Of a DNA stretch of 64,000 nt, positions 11,600-22,695 are shown piece after piece (within the stretch, counting starts at the first letter, position 1; every line of letters begins with the position of its first letter). This stretch comes from Pleodorina starrii (taxonomy: Eukaryota > Chlorophyta > Chlorophyceae > Chlamydomonadales > Volvocaceae), in contig BRXU01000001.1 of NCBI GenBank assembly GCA_030267565.1, forward strand, positions 6,764,001 through 6,828,000, written 5' to 3'. The position numbers and the translations under genes are program-made. The notes under the pieces were generated by a model. That model was not told the DNA's origin. It did no database searches and saw nothing but the letters and a program-made list of their open reading frames with translations.

Positions 11600-14044
11600 C
11601 TTGAAGCACGCGCTTCCTGATATGTTCAGGCGAGAGATTATTCGGTTTGATATAACAAAGGGAACGTACAGGACTTGGTTAATTGCAGACCAGGGAAGCA
11701 GTTTCGTAAACACGCTAGCTTCTCTGGACCGGCCACATGCGCCCCAGGAACGGAAAGACATGTATACGCAAGAAATCCGCAGCATTAATAAGTTGTGCTT
11801 TGAAGAATGCCTTACCGCAAGCCTCGGCCCAAGATGTTTGACAAGCGCGCGCAGGCGTTGGGGTGGAGACGACGGAGACGAACTAAAGGATGTCGAGCAT
11901 TTGGCAAGTAAATACACCTGTCTTTGGAAGCGCGCGACATGCCTGGCAAGGGGTCCCGTCGTACGGGAGCAATACGACAGTAGCCTGCACACCCGAACCC
12001 AACCTCCATCGGGGTCGGGTAGGGTTCTTAGCGTGAGTTTCTTATTCATCAAAGACGGCTAGGAGGCTGGCTGTCTTTAACTGGAGCATACCGTAAGCGG
12101 CATTTGCTTTACCCTACCCGCACAACCCGCACCGACACTCGCTGTCCCTCCTCAGCGCGGCTGCTGCAGACGATCTGAGGCCGAACCGTGAACCTTCAAG
12201 TTGTCAAAGGGCCGCAATCTATCAGGCAGCCGTTCGTGCTTTGGGCAAGGGCTCAAGGTGTGGCAGGGGCCAGGGCAGCAGGGATTCTAGTGAGTCAGGG
12301 CCTGCGAGGGCCACTGCCGCCCCTTCTCAGGCGGCCTAAATACGTGCCTGTACGTGCCGCACTGCCCGCTTAACCCGAAGGTAATTGTAATGCACCGTAT
12401 TATTGAGTAATACGACCTCATACTGGGCGCTGCTTTTGAATGCCGCCAAGGTTGGACAGCCGGGTGGCAGCGCACAGCAGTACCAGGCTCGCCAAACGAA
12501 ACAGCCCCCAAAAGCGCTTGTGCGCATCTGGCATACTGAAAGCACTGCTTGCGATGGCACAATGCCCGCACCGGAGCCTGCATCAGGGGTCTAATGGAAG
12601 CCGATCGAAGGGGCTGTTACAAACGACGTCCGGGGGCATGCTTGCCTGGCCCGCTCCTGCTTGGTGCTCCTTGGCACCATCGCCAAGCATTATCTGGGAT
12701 TCAGCCAAAATACTAAGGGTTAACTATGTAAGGCTGCCCGCAGCCACTAGCACCGCTCTAGGATTGGGCTGTCGTCTGCCCCTGTCCGCCGGGCGAGGGT
12801 TCTGACTTCTCAGCTTTCTGAGCGCCGTTCCGTCATTGAGTTGATGACAACAGCGCAGCAGCAGCACGCCGGAACACAATACGATGCAGTGCAAGGCAGT
12901 TAATTTGTACGCGGGCAAATGCACATGACAAATCCCCGTCCCAGGCGCGGCGCCCTTCCCGCGGCTTTCCGCGCCCGCCGTACCTTTTGTAATCGTACCT
13001 ACCCGCGGCCGCGCTTAATGAAGCGAAATTATAGCAACGGACTGCAGGCTTGGGTCAAAGCGTATTAATCGCGATTGGCCAGGGGACAAGGAATCCCTTG
13101 TGGAATGACTGAAGAAAGCCCCCGCTTACGACGACTTTACGTTTTTCGGGAAACCACCATCTGGGCCAGCAGCAGTGTTCCTGGAAGCTTTCATTTCCAG
13201 GTGTTTACTAGCCTGTACCTCGAGGCAGCGAATTTCGATCCAGTGCCGTGGCGCGATTGGCGTAAGGCCCTCTGGCTTGTGCCGTGCTTTCTCCACGCCC
13301 CTAAATCAGGTGGGGGCAATGATGTCTCAGGAGCTGCTTAGTAAATTTGTTCCCATGCGTGCAAGACGTCGCTCGTATTGCCAAATGACGTAGCTGGCAC
13401 TTACAGAGGCGCGAGACAGCGGCACGAGAAAATGACACGCACGTTTACATGAGCTAGATTAATTAGTTGCCACCTTGGTGCCAAGATAGGTAGCAAACAA
13501 TGAAAGGCTACTGACAGCGGCCCGCTTTTGCAATTTCCACCGTGCGGGAGCTGGTATTTGTAAAGTTTGTTGCTACATTTCTCCCGCGGCTCGTTGACAT
13601 TGGTTGCTGGCTTGAGCCCCAGAGGTGCGGCGTTGGCTAAAGTAGCGTTCGCATGACTATCCCAAAAATCAGAGTCGACGCTAAGATGGTTAGGGCGCTT
13701 CTCATGCACACGCGTGGTTGATATGGTGTTGTCCAAGTATTTGGGTGGCGATCTAGTCGCCTTTCCAGCGAAGGGATGTTCGTTCACTGTTATGCCCGTC
13801 GGCCCTTCCTCTTTGGCCCTTGCAGGCGCCTTCGTTGGTGTTTACAGGAGGCACACCTTTATTCAGCCGCCGTTGTATGCCAGAGCTGCACAACCACGGC
13901 CGCGGTCAGCGGCTGTGGCCTACTCCGTAGGTTTCGCTTCGCGGGCCCGCGCCTATCCCCATCTTGAAAATGGCTCCAACCTCCTGAAATATTTTTGCGC
14001 GAAGCATCAGCCCTCTTTGCATTTTTGACGGTGGGAGTGCGGTA
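11600..14044. other. Divergent intergenic region
   Basis: This 2.4-kb stretch separates the minus-strand Barentsz-like gene from the plus-strand unknown gene, so both promoters must lie here. It is less GC-rich than the coding exons. Open frames such as the one at 13401-13787 on the minus strand lack splice or codon-use support. No repeats or RNA genes were seen. Confidence 0.55.
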
Positions 14045-17000
14045 ATGGCAAATGATAACGCCGTCGTTTGGCCTTCGCCGGCGGGGCCCGAGGAGCAACC
14101 CCATGGTCCCCACCGCACCATCGATCCTTTTCGGCTTGAAAGCAGCAGTGCCGACTGCAGCGGAGTGACAAGCGGAGCCAGCGACGCCGGCCGCACCTCT
14201 GAGGAGCCCGACAGCCGCAGCCCCAGCTGCAGCACCGTCTGCGTCGACACCGACCCCGCCTCCGAGATCTCTGCCGCGCCGGTCCAGCCCTCGCCCCGAA
14301 GCAGCACCTCACGCCGCAGGAATCGCCGCTCTGCCGCCGCCTCCCAGCCCCCCAAGTCGCCGTCCGCGTCTGCTTCCGATGCCGCCGCTGCCGACCCACA
14401 TCACGGCGAGGCCACCTGCGACACAGCTCCACACCCCCTCGCCGAGCCGCCGAGTCCCGACCCGGCAGCCGCGACCGAGGTTGAGTCCCCTGGCTGTCGG
14501 GAGTACTGCGCCAACACGGTGACGCCGCCCGCCACCTCCGCAACGCCTCGCAGCATCCAACGGCGCCAACGCGGCTTTGGCGGCGGCCAGGGCGGGGATC
14601 AGGAGGTCCTAGTAGACCTGGCAGGCGAGGGCGACCTGATGCGTGCCACTGCGGCTGTGGCCGCCGCGCTGTTGCCGCCATCGACGTTGCCAGTCCGCAT
14701 CGTCATCACTCGGCCGCAATCTCGGGAGCCCGCGTCATCAGCGTCGGAGCCCGCGCGCGACGGACACGCCGCCGGCGGTCGCGGCTCCGTCACTTCCAAG
14801 TCGCAACGCGGCGGCGCCGACGGCGGTGGCGATTCTGCGGCGGCGGGCGGCGACGACGCGGGCACGGGAGGCGGCGGCGACGCGGCGGGGCCGGAGCCGC
14901 CGGATGAGGCCGCTGACGAGCTAACCCAAATGGCGGCCGCGGCGGCGGCAGCCGCGGCGGCGGCAGCCGTCGCCAAGGCCTCGACCATCTCCGTGGTTCG
15001 CTCGCGGACAGGCGCCGGCGGCGGCAAGTCGGGCGACGCGGGCCCAAGGTCGCCGGGCCCTGGCGGCCCGAGCAACGATGACGACTGCTGCGCTCAGCCC
15101 AACTCCCCCGGCGCCTACGCCACGGCTGCCACGCACAGCAGGCAGCAGCAGCAGCAGGCAAACCTGAGCCAACAAGCGGCGTCAAAGGCAGCGGCAGGCG
15201 GCGGCGGCGCAACGGCGGACACTGGCGCCGGTGCCAACGCCAACTGCGTCGGGACAACGGCGACGCGCCGTCGGCTGCTTCGTGCGGCAGGCATGCTTCA
15301 GGTTGCTGTACATCCGCGCGAAGACCTGGGCCAAGTGTACCGAGCGCCGCCGCCTAACCAGCCCTCTCCGTCATTGGACCCAATCGCTTTGGGAGTGCCG
15401 TACTCGGGAGGCCGCAGCTCCGGCCACTTGAATTCCGTGACCTCGCCAAGCTTTCCGGCCGCCTCACCCGGCGCGGCGGCGCCGCCGTCGCCTGGCACCC
15501 CGGGCAATGGCGCGGCGATGAGCCCCGGGGGGCGCCGCGGCGGCTCTGGCCGCCCGCCGCGGTCACCCAAACCAACGGGCGCCGAAGTCAACGGGTTCAG
15601 TGTCGTCGCCAACCATGCGGGCGGCGGCGGCGGAAACTGCCGCCTCGGCGGCGGCTCCGGAGGGCTGGACCGGGCAGCCGCGGGGCACGTGTCGGTGTAC
15701 GGCAGCGGTGCCACGCAGATGCCGTACAGTGCGTACAGTTGTCTGCCGCAGCCGCCGCCACCACCGCCGCGGCGCGCGGCGCTGGGCTCCCCACAGGCGG
15801 CGGGGTACGGCGCGTACGACGCATTCCAGTCGAGCCCGCACAGCCCTGACGGTGGCATGTACTTCCAGGAGGATTACCTCCACCTTCATCAACGCCTACA
15901 GCAACAGCAGCAGCAACAACAACAACACTTCCAGCAGCAGCAGCAGCAACTTCAGCAGCACTACAGGGACTTCACGGTGCTGTCCTCGCCGACGATGCTG
16001 CGAGTCGCTGGCTCATCCATGCCCCACGGTGGTACGGCATACCGAAGGGAAGGGCGCGTGAGTGGCACTGGCGACGTCGCGCAGCTGATGCCCCTGGTCG
16101 GCTGTACGGCGGTGTCGGCGGCGGCGAACGCCGGCGGGCTTGCCGCTGGACGCGGCGGCGGCGCCGCCGCCGCTGCCCAGGGCTTATCCGGCACGTTGGA
16201 CTCAGAGGCTTTTGCCTTCAAACCCGAGCCGCCTTCGCCAGACCTGAGCTTGTCGGCGCTACAACAGCTGATTGCGGCTCAGTCGGCGGCGCAGGGCGTT
16301 TGCGGCGGCGGCAATGACTTGGCGGCCTGGTCAGGCCTACTGGCGGCGGGCGCCGCCGCTGACGTGGGCTTGGGCGCCTTGCGTGGCGCGACGCCCGCCG
16401 GCGACGCCAGCGCCGGCGCCGGCGCTGCCCGGGCGCGGCGCGTCTCGTCCGACGCACCGGCCAGCAGCAGCCGCGCCGCCGGCTATTCCAAAGCGCCAGA
16501 TGTATGGTTCAGCGCCGCTCCGAAACCCGAGCAGAGCTCGTCTCCGTGGCCCCTGGGTGTCACGGCCGTGCTGCAAGGCGGCGCGTCGTCGTCGGCGGCG
16601 GCGGCGGCAGCCGAGGGGCTCTCGCCGCCAGCGCCCGCGGAGACGCCGCCGTCGTACGGCCGCCGTGCGGAGCCTGCGCAGGTCCGCGCCGCCTCCACGC
16701 CCGCCGGCGCGGCGGTGAACCCCGCCTCTCAGCGGTGGCTGCAGGGCCCCATCCTCGCCACCGCCGCCACAGGTGATCCCACACTCGACGTCATCAGCGC
16801 GGTCGACTGGTCGGTGGGGTCCTTACATGCAGCAGTGCGAGGTCTCAGCTGCGCGGCCGTTACGTCGGCGCTGTTCGCGACGCCGGCGAACGACGGCTCC
16901 GTCGCCGCCAGCGCCGTGGCCGCCACCACGGCGGCGATGAGCTGCCCCGGCGTCATGGCCGAAGGCGTGCGCAGTAGCAGCAGCAGCGGTGGTGGTCGCG

Positions 17001-17479
17001 CCAGCGGCAGCGGCGCCGGCGCCGCGCCGGGAACGTCAGCGGCCTCCACCCGTGAAGCGTATGAGCTGCCGACGCGTCGCTCCGTGTCGTACCCCGCGAC
17101 GCCGCGGCCGCCGTCGACGCCCTCCCTAGCCATGCCGCCAAGCTCGCCGACGCCGCAGTCCTGCACGGCAGTGCCGTACCCTGGGCCCGCCTTGTTGGGC
17201 AGGGAGGCCCAGGAGGGCCCGCGGTCCGAGTACGACACGGACAGCGCTGACGTGGCGGCCGCGCTTGCGGCTGCCAGGCAGCTGATGCCTGAGATGGCGC
17301 TGAATGGCGGCGGTGGCAGTGCCGGCGGCGGCGGCGCTTCAGCCGCCGGTGAAGCCGCGGCGTCAGCAGCAGGCAAGGAGCCGCTGCAGCTTGCGCCGCT
17401 AGCCTACTGGCTTCGGCATCCGCAGCAGGCGGCGCCGGGGACGGCGGTGGTTGGGCGCTCGCAGTGCTGGCAGTGGTAG
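14045..17479 (+). CDS. Large low-complexity protein of unknown function
   Basis: An uninterrupted 1,144-codon frame from ATG 14045 to TAG 17479, preceded by stops and followed 85 bases later by TGTAA. I do not recognise a domain. The protein is rich in Ala, Gly, Ser and Pro and is probably mostly disordered. It has an alanine run (residues about 297-312), Gln-rich stretches (about 362-366 and 618-640), many SP/TP sites, and a few more ordered-looking segments such as RRRLLRAAGMLQVAV (about residue 409) and DPTLDVISAVDWSVGSLHAAV (about 910). Such proteins in chlorophyte algae are often transcriptional or RNA-linked regulators, but nothing here proves that. A single exon of 3.4 kb is unusual next to its intron-rich neighbours. 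Unseen introns or an upstream exon cannot be excluded. Confidence 0.65.
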   Translation: MANDNAVVWPSPAGPEEQPHGPHRTIDPFRLESSSADCSGVTSGASDAGRTSEEPDSRSPSCSTVCVDTDPASEISAAPVQPSPRSSTSRRRNRRSAAASQPPKSPSASASDAAAADPHHGEATCDTAPHPLAEPPSPDPAAATEVESPGCREYCANTVTPPATSATPRSIQRRQRGFGGGQGGDQEVLVDLAGEGDLMRATAAVAAALLPPSTLPVRIVITRPQSREPASSASEPARDGHAAGGRGSVTSKSQRGGADGGGDSAAAGGDDAGTGGGGDAAGPEPPDEAADELTQMAAAAAAAAAAAAVAKASTISVVRSRTGAGGGKSGDAGPRSPGPGGPSNDDDCCAQPNSPGAYATAATHSRQQQQQANLSQQAASKAAAGGGGATADTGAGANANCVGTTATRRRLLRAAGMLQVAVHPREDLGQVYRAPPPNQPSPSLDPIALGVPYSGGRSSGHLNSVTSPSFPAASPGAAAPPSPGTPGNGAAMSPGGRRGGSGRPPRSPKPTGAEVNGFSVVANHAGGGGGNCRLGGGSGGLDRAAAGHVSVYGSGATQMPYSAYSCLPQPPPPPPRRAALGSPQAAGYGAYDAFQSSPHSPDGGMYFQEDYLHLHQRLQQQQQQQQQHFQQQQQQLQQHYRDFTVLSSPTMLRVAGSSMPHGGTAYRREGRVSGTGDVAQLMPLVGCTAVSAAANAGGLAAGRGGGAAAAAQGLSGTLDSEAFAFKPEPPSPDLSLSALQQLIAAQSAAQGVCGGGNDLAAWSGLLAAGAAADVGLGALRGATPAGDASAGAGAARARRVSSDAPASSSRAAGYSKAPDVWFSAAPKPEQSSSPWPLGVTAVLQGGASSSAAAAAAEGLSPPAPAETPPSYGRRAEPAQVRAASTPAGAAVNPASQRWLQGPILATAATGDPTLDVISAVDWSVGSLHAAVRGLSCAAVTSALFATPANDGSVAASAVAATTAAMSCPGVMAEGVRSSSSSGGGRASGSGAGAAPGTSAASTREAYELPTRRSVSYPATPRPPSTPSLAMPPSSPTPQSCTAVPYPGPALLGREAQEGPRSEYDTDSADVAAALAAARQLMPEMALNGGGGSAGGGGASAAGEAAASAAGKEPLQLAPLAYWLRHPQQAAPGTAVVGRSQCWQW

Positions 17480-20400
17480 GTTGGAATATTTAGCGCCACT
17501 GCAGTGCATGGCTAGTTGTGCCCGACTGGCTCTACTCTTCCGAGGGTCATTCTGGAGCCTCCTGTGTAATAACCGCATCAAGCAGCGCTGGGGTCTGTCT
17601 CGAAGGAGAGGATGCGAGGCGGCCGGGGGAGGGGTATGCTCGGCAGGCGTTTTGGACTGGCGGCGGCGGCGGCTGCGGCGGCGGTGGCGAAGCGAGCGCT
17701 GTGTGCGTTGCTGGGTGTGATAGTCGAGATACCAGTCCCTTTGTCGGCTGGATTATAATACCCGGTCGAAGAGAGAATAACGACGGTCGCGAAATACAAG
17801 AGGGTATGACGGGTATGCTCGTTTCGGGTGCGCGGATGGCTGCACGGTGCAAGCACGGCACCGCAGCACAGCAGGAGCGTATCATGTCGAGGGCCAGACA
17901 GGGGATTCGAGAGGGGGACGCGTTGCGAGAGTGGGACCCGTTCTCGGGGTCCTCATTCCGCGTTGCACGCCGGGGGGACAGCGCTGCGCGGGGCGGGGGG
18001 CGGGAGCCCCGGGTCTTGGGTTGTGGCGCCGGCATGGCGTGGCGTGGCACGGGCACGGCGGCGTGGCAGAGCGCCGCGGGCCACGGCCGGGATGCATCGG
18101 AAAGCAGGAAGACGGCGAGGCGCATTCATTCATCGTTTACGCTTTGAGTTTTGGATTTCTGATTTTCCAGTTGCATTAGCTGCGCTGCCGGGTTGTGAGA
18201 GTTTAGGATAGGGCGACAGCGACAGCTCCTGGACAGTCCCCATGAGCCCCTAGAAGGCTCCTGCGTCCCAATAAGTCCGAAGCCTGTGAGTCCGCTCGCA
18301 CGCGTGGGGATCAGCAGTTTTGCAGATGGCGGCTGCGAAAGGCACAGTTGTTGGATACCGGTAGGTGTGGTGTGCGGTCACTGTCGCAGCGTACTTGTAG
18401 GGCACCGATAGCGCGATGTGATAGGTCACTGTCGCGGAGGTCCGAATGAGCCAGGAGTCGCTTCGCGGCTCGCAACGCAGCGCAGTGCGCATCGACGCGT
18501 AGTGGGGCCCCTCTCGCGCCTCCCAAGGGTTTCAACCCGTCCATCCCCTTAACCCCCGGATGGCCCTTTCCTTCCTCTGTTTCGTCACTTCCTGCCTTGC
18601 GACGCCGTTTTCTGTCAGAGCGCGGGAATAGCTTTAGCTGCAGGAGACATGCGCCTTGTCTTCCTTGTCTCGTCGTGTTCTGGTCTCATCTCGTCTTGAC
18701 ACTGTCTAGCGTGGACATTATCGGGCGCGCTGATGGCGGATTAGGCCATTGCCGACCCGCGACACTTGACCATCGGAAATCACCTGTGCCATAGAGAACA
18801 GTATGTATGAGGACAGGTACGGCAGTTGGTACGGCACGAGCGCGGCTGTGATGGGTCGAGATGCCGACGGCACCTCGCCGGCTCATGCAGCTGCCGACTG
18901 GCAGGGGTGCGTTTGCCCTTCGGCGGGCGGCGGTGACCGGGGCAGAGCGTTTTGGCGCTGCCACCGTCTCCCCGCAGTTGCTATTGGGATGAGAGGATAG
19001 AAACGCCATCACTCCATCAAATCGGAAAGATGCTGAAGGAAACTGAGCTCGTGGTCGCGAGGTCGAATTCCGCAGCCGCTGTATTGTTGGTTTTGCGTGC
19101 CCATGTACGGCCGATGCCGTACTGTTCTCGTCGTAGGGGCAGGCCGGGAGGCGGAGACGAGCTGGGGCCTGTTTGCAGCCGCCGCCGACCCGTGCCCGTG
19201 CCCGTGTCGTCCCGAACTGTTGTTCCGGCGAGCCCGCGTGATTTCTTTCGTATTTTTGGGCTACCCGAGCCGCATAAATATTCCCAACCCTGCTTTCCCA
19301 GTCTGAACCCCGTCTTTTGTGTTTTTGCATATGCATGAGTATGTCCCTCCCGTGCGCGCCCCTGTCCCTGCGTCCGAAGTTTTCTTCTGTCATGCCGCGT
19401 ACGACGACGTGCGAACCTGTCTTATGTTTGTTTGTGGGTTCCAACCAACCAACCAACCAACCGGGTCATCGTGTACCGAACCTTACGATTTCGGACGCGC
19501 GTGCGGATGACTCATCAGTCAGGTCGCCGGATTGCGCCGGGGTCGGATGGTGCCGACTTTCGATCCAATCCTCGCCTGGCCTTTTGGGGGTTGTTGCGAC
19601 GACAACCATATGGCACCATGTGCGGTGGGTGAGGAGTGCGTCGGCTGTCATCGGTTGAATTGAGAGTTTGGGACCGGGTCCGGGCTCTGCGGATGCGCGG
19701 GGCCGCTCTCTGGACGTCGCGTCGGACGACGGCCTTTTGCGGGAAAGAGAAGGAAACGAGGCGGGGGCGGCAACGGCTGCGAAAGATTAGGTGCTGTCGT
19801 GGTTTTGCATCTGCGGTGATGGGTGTGCTGTGCATATTTGCGGTGTTTGGCAATGGCGGTGGCAGCGGTGATGGTTGTGGCGGTGGTGGTGGTGGTGGTG
19901 GTGCATCGAATCCGCATCGAGTCTTTTGAGGCCTCAGCGCGTGAGCGGATGGCCTCTTTTCCCGCGGGGTCTGCTCGCAAGCCGGCCTGCGCGGTGCCGT
20001 ACGCGGTGCGCCGCCGGCGGCAAGTCCCACGCTGCAGCGACATCCAGAAGTCCGTGTGAACCGCGCCGCAATGCGTACGAATGTGGTGGTTAGAGTTAGT
20101 TCGAATGTAGGACGAGCGCCGCTGGAAGCCTGCCCTGGGCTCCAGCTGCAAGAAAGGGCGCGCGGAGGGGGGAGGGGCGTGCCCGCCTTACCGGCGGTGG
20201 CGGCGGCCGCGCGTTTGCAGACAGCGGCAAAAATGGCTTTTCGAAAGCTTTCGGGGTTTGGATTCGGATGTAGTGTCTTATGCCTGGTCTAGCCAGACAG
20301 TCAGACGGTAGTACCGTAGTGTGAATGTGTAGGTGGAGGGGCGCAGGCGCGCGACCTGCAAGGGCCGATCAACTCCTCAACAAGCCCGCTAATTTAGACG

Positions 20401-22695
20401 CGCACCTTGTGCCGTGTGTGACATATCGCCCGTTGAGAATTTAGAGCGCATCTCCCCATTACTCGGTTTTCCCCCATCACACCGTGCTTTTCTGTCCGTC
20501 GCCTCTTGCGCGCACGCACGTGGCGGTTCTGGGCAGCAGACCCTGCGAGAAATAACAGGGGACCTCGTAACGTTAGCGGTTGCCGTTGCAGTTGCCGTTG
20601 AAGTTGATGTCGATGTTGCAGTTGCAGTCGAGGCCGCGCGGCCGAGGCCCGGGGGCGCTGCGGCTTAAGAGCTGCTGGGCGGCCCTCGGCCCTCGGCTGA
20701 GCGTGCCGTGTACAGTTTGGGGGCCTGCTCGGACGCCGCGTAGCGCAGCGCTTGAGCTTCCGTGCTCGACACAAGTACGGCATTCATGACCACTGAAAGT
20801 ACTGGTTTCGCACCTGCAGATTTCCGGCCCCGGGCGAGCGGTGTTGTGGCTCTGTTGGCTCTCGGCGGCACCTCACCTCACCTGGCAAAGCCTCTACGGG
20901 GCTGCGTCGGCGTCAGTTGATGTATCGTACCGTATGTAGCAATTTTCACATCCGCCGAGTGCTTTTGGCCGGGGGACGGCCACCCGGTTACTGCTGCTGT
21001 ACATGCGTACGGCGCAGCTGGAGTGGCGCGGGCGAGAGCGAGGCCAGACAGCCTGGCACGGCGGCCGGGGGAGCATGTGAAGTGGTGGCGACGCCGCGGG
21101 CACCAGCCAACTCGTGTCGGACTTTAGCACGGCGCGGAGGGAGGGCGGCTGTGTCAATTGTCACTTCAATGTCCTCCTTATAGCACTAGGTCACTAGGGT
21201 TTTGCAGTTGGCTCCAAGTCCCCCAGAAGGATCATTCGGGGGGATCGTCGAACTGCGAATTACCTGTTCCGCAGTTTTGACGCTGAGTTTCTCAACCGAC
21301 GCGCTTCACCAGCCGAGCGCGTCGTTTACCCACGCCGCCTGGTCCGCATGACTGCTTTGTGCTCCGAGCTGGGGCCCGAGGAATACGCCGCGAGGGCGTC
21401 CCATTCATGTCGTAGGGCAGTCGATCGTTCACAACAGACCCCATGTACATCCGCCGCTTGGGGCGACCCCATTGCGGCCGTTATGGTGTTGGTTTTCGCC
21501 GCGTGCTTTGGCGGAATGCACGCGTGTCGTCCGTCTACTTTGTAAGAGCGGGCTGTGCAGTGCGCGCCTTGGTATGGGCAAGTGGTTGAGGTGCCGCTGC
21601 GACGGCCACCCGGGCTTTCGCGTCAGGGGCGAGGATTCGATCAGTGTGTTTGTTTGGCCTTACTTCTTCCTTTGCTCTTCAGGCAGCTCTGGTTAGCAGT
21701 CAACGGCCTACTAATGGGGGTTGAAGGTTGCCGTGGCAGGCCCAGGCCCTGGCACCCAGAAGATTGGAAGCAAAACCGTGCAGAGCTCAACTGCGCGTCT
21801 TAAGAAACCGCAAGGGATACACGTGATGAGGGCTGGCGCCTCAAGACGAGGCACCATACGGATCGGTTCCAGCATGGGTTCTAGCTTGCCAGGGCCCTGG
21901 CAGATGCAGCTGGTTCAGAAAGGACTCGCATCGAGTACGATGATGACGAGAAAGATTCTTTAGAATATTTTTGGCGGCTGGGACATTTATGCCTGTACGC
22001 AGCGAGCAGCAAGGTCTGCAGTGAAGATTGTGACACCGTGCCGCGGCGCCCAGGGTGCCCAGTTGCGAGTGATTGGGCGCTATAAAATGTGCAAAAATTC
22101 CAAGTCCTGCAAATAGAAGTCTGTATATCAGAAGCTGATGTCAGATCCGGTGGTTGTAATTGACCTGTAGTTTTCAGTTGGGAAGTACGGAAAAATGTCG
22201 GGCAAACTATCCCAAGGGCCACAAGAGGGCTTCTAATTTTTCAGGTGATACATAGTAATAGCTAAAATGATTTGTTTATGGGGAAATACCGGTAAAGAAA
22301 ATTAAGGTCGCTACTGTCAGCCCCGCACGGTACTCATCTTAGACTGGCTTCCTTCAGGGGCACTGGACCAAGCTGAAAGATGGTAGGTTCAGATGCTCGT
22401 ATTAAAAATGTGGGTTGTCAATTTCTCTTTGGTCGCTGACGCAAGCGCTCATCGCAGCCGACCCGAAATCTGCGGCAGGGTGAGACGTCTCCAAATGGCA
22501 AATCGAGATATGGCAGCACTCGCCCTGGTAGACTGGACACCGTCGCGGCCAGGCGTTCACTTGTCGACGCCGCGAAACAGGTCGGGCGATAGCCGGCTCT
22601 CGGTCATTCAGTATTCGAAGACGTGTCAGAAGCACGTTGACGAACTTCAAGCTCTCGCTTGCTGTCACCAACCGTTGCTCTTCGTCTGCGCACAG
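17480..22695. other. Long region without a resolved gene; right part probably holds upstream exons of the OSCA-like gene
   Basis: I could not assemble a gene here. Left part: 3' UTR of the preceding gene and sequence without coding character, with a (GGT)n run near 19878-19905. Right part: several coding-like plus-strand pieces lie just before the membrane-protein gene. One is a frame from about 21727 to 21962 and an overlapping frame at about 21904-22085 contains RIEYDDDEKDSLEYFWRLG. The frame that feeds the first confirmed exon is open from 22393. A minus-strand frame at 20690-20830, starting after a good acceptor, reads VLSVVMNAVLVSSTEAQALR and could be a terminal exon of an unknown gene. 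None is proven. Confidence 0.4.
17565..17569 (+). terminator. Candidate polyadenylation signal TGTAA
   Basis: TGTAA occurs 85 bases after the stop codon of the 14045-17479 gene, a normal distance, although algal 3' UTRs are often longer. It supports the plus-strand reading of that gene. Confidence 0.45.

Noticed and set aside
13401..13787. Minus-strand frame of 128 codons between the Barentsz-like gene and the unknown gene
   Set aside because: No recognisable motif, no GC-rich third positions like the real exons here, and no splice partners.
18686..19456. Minus-strand frame of 256 codons
   Set aside because: Composition is not like the confirmed exons and no acceptor/donor pairs link it to anything.
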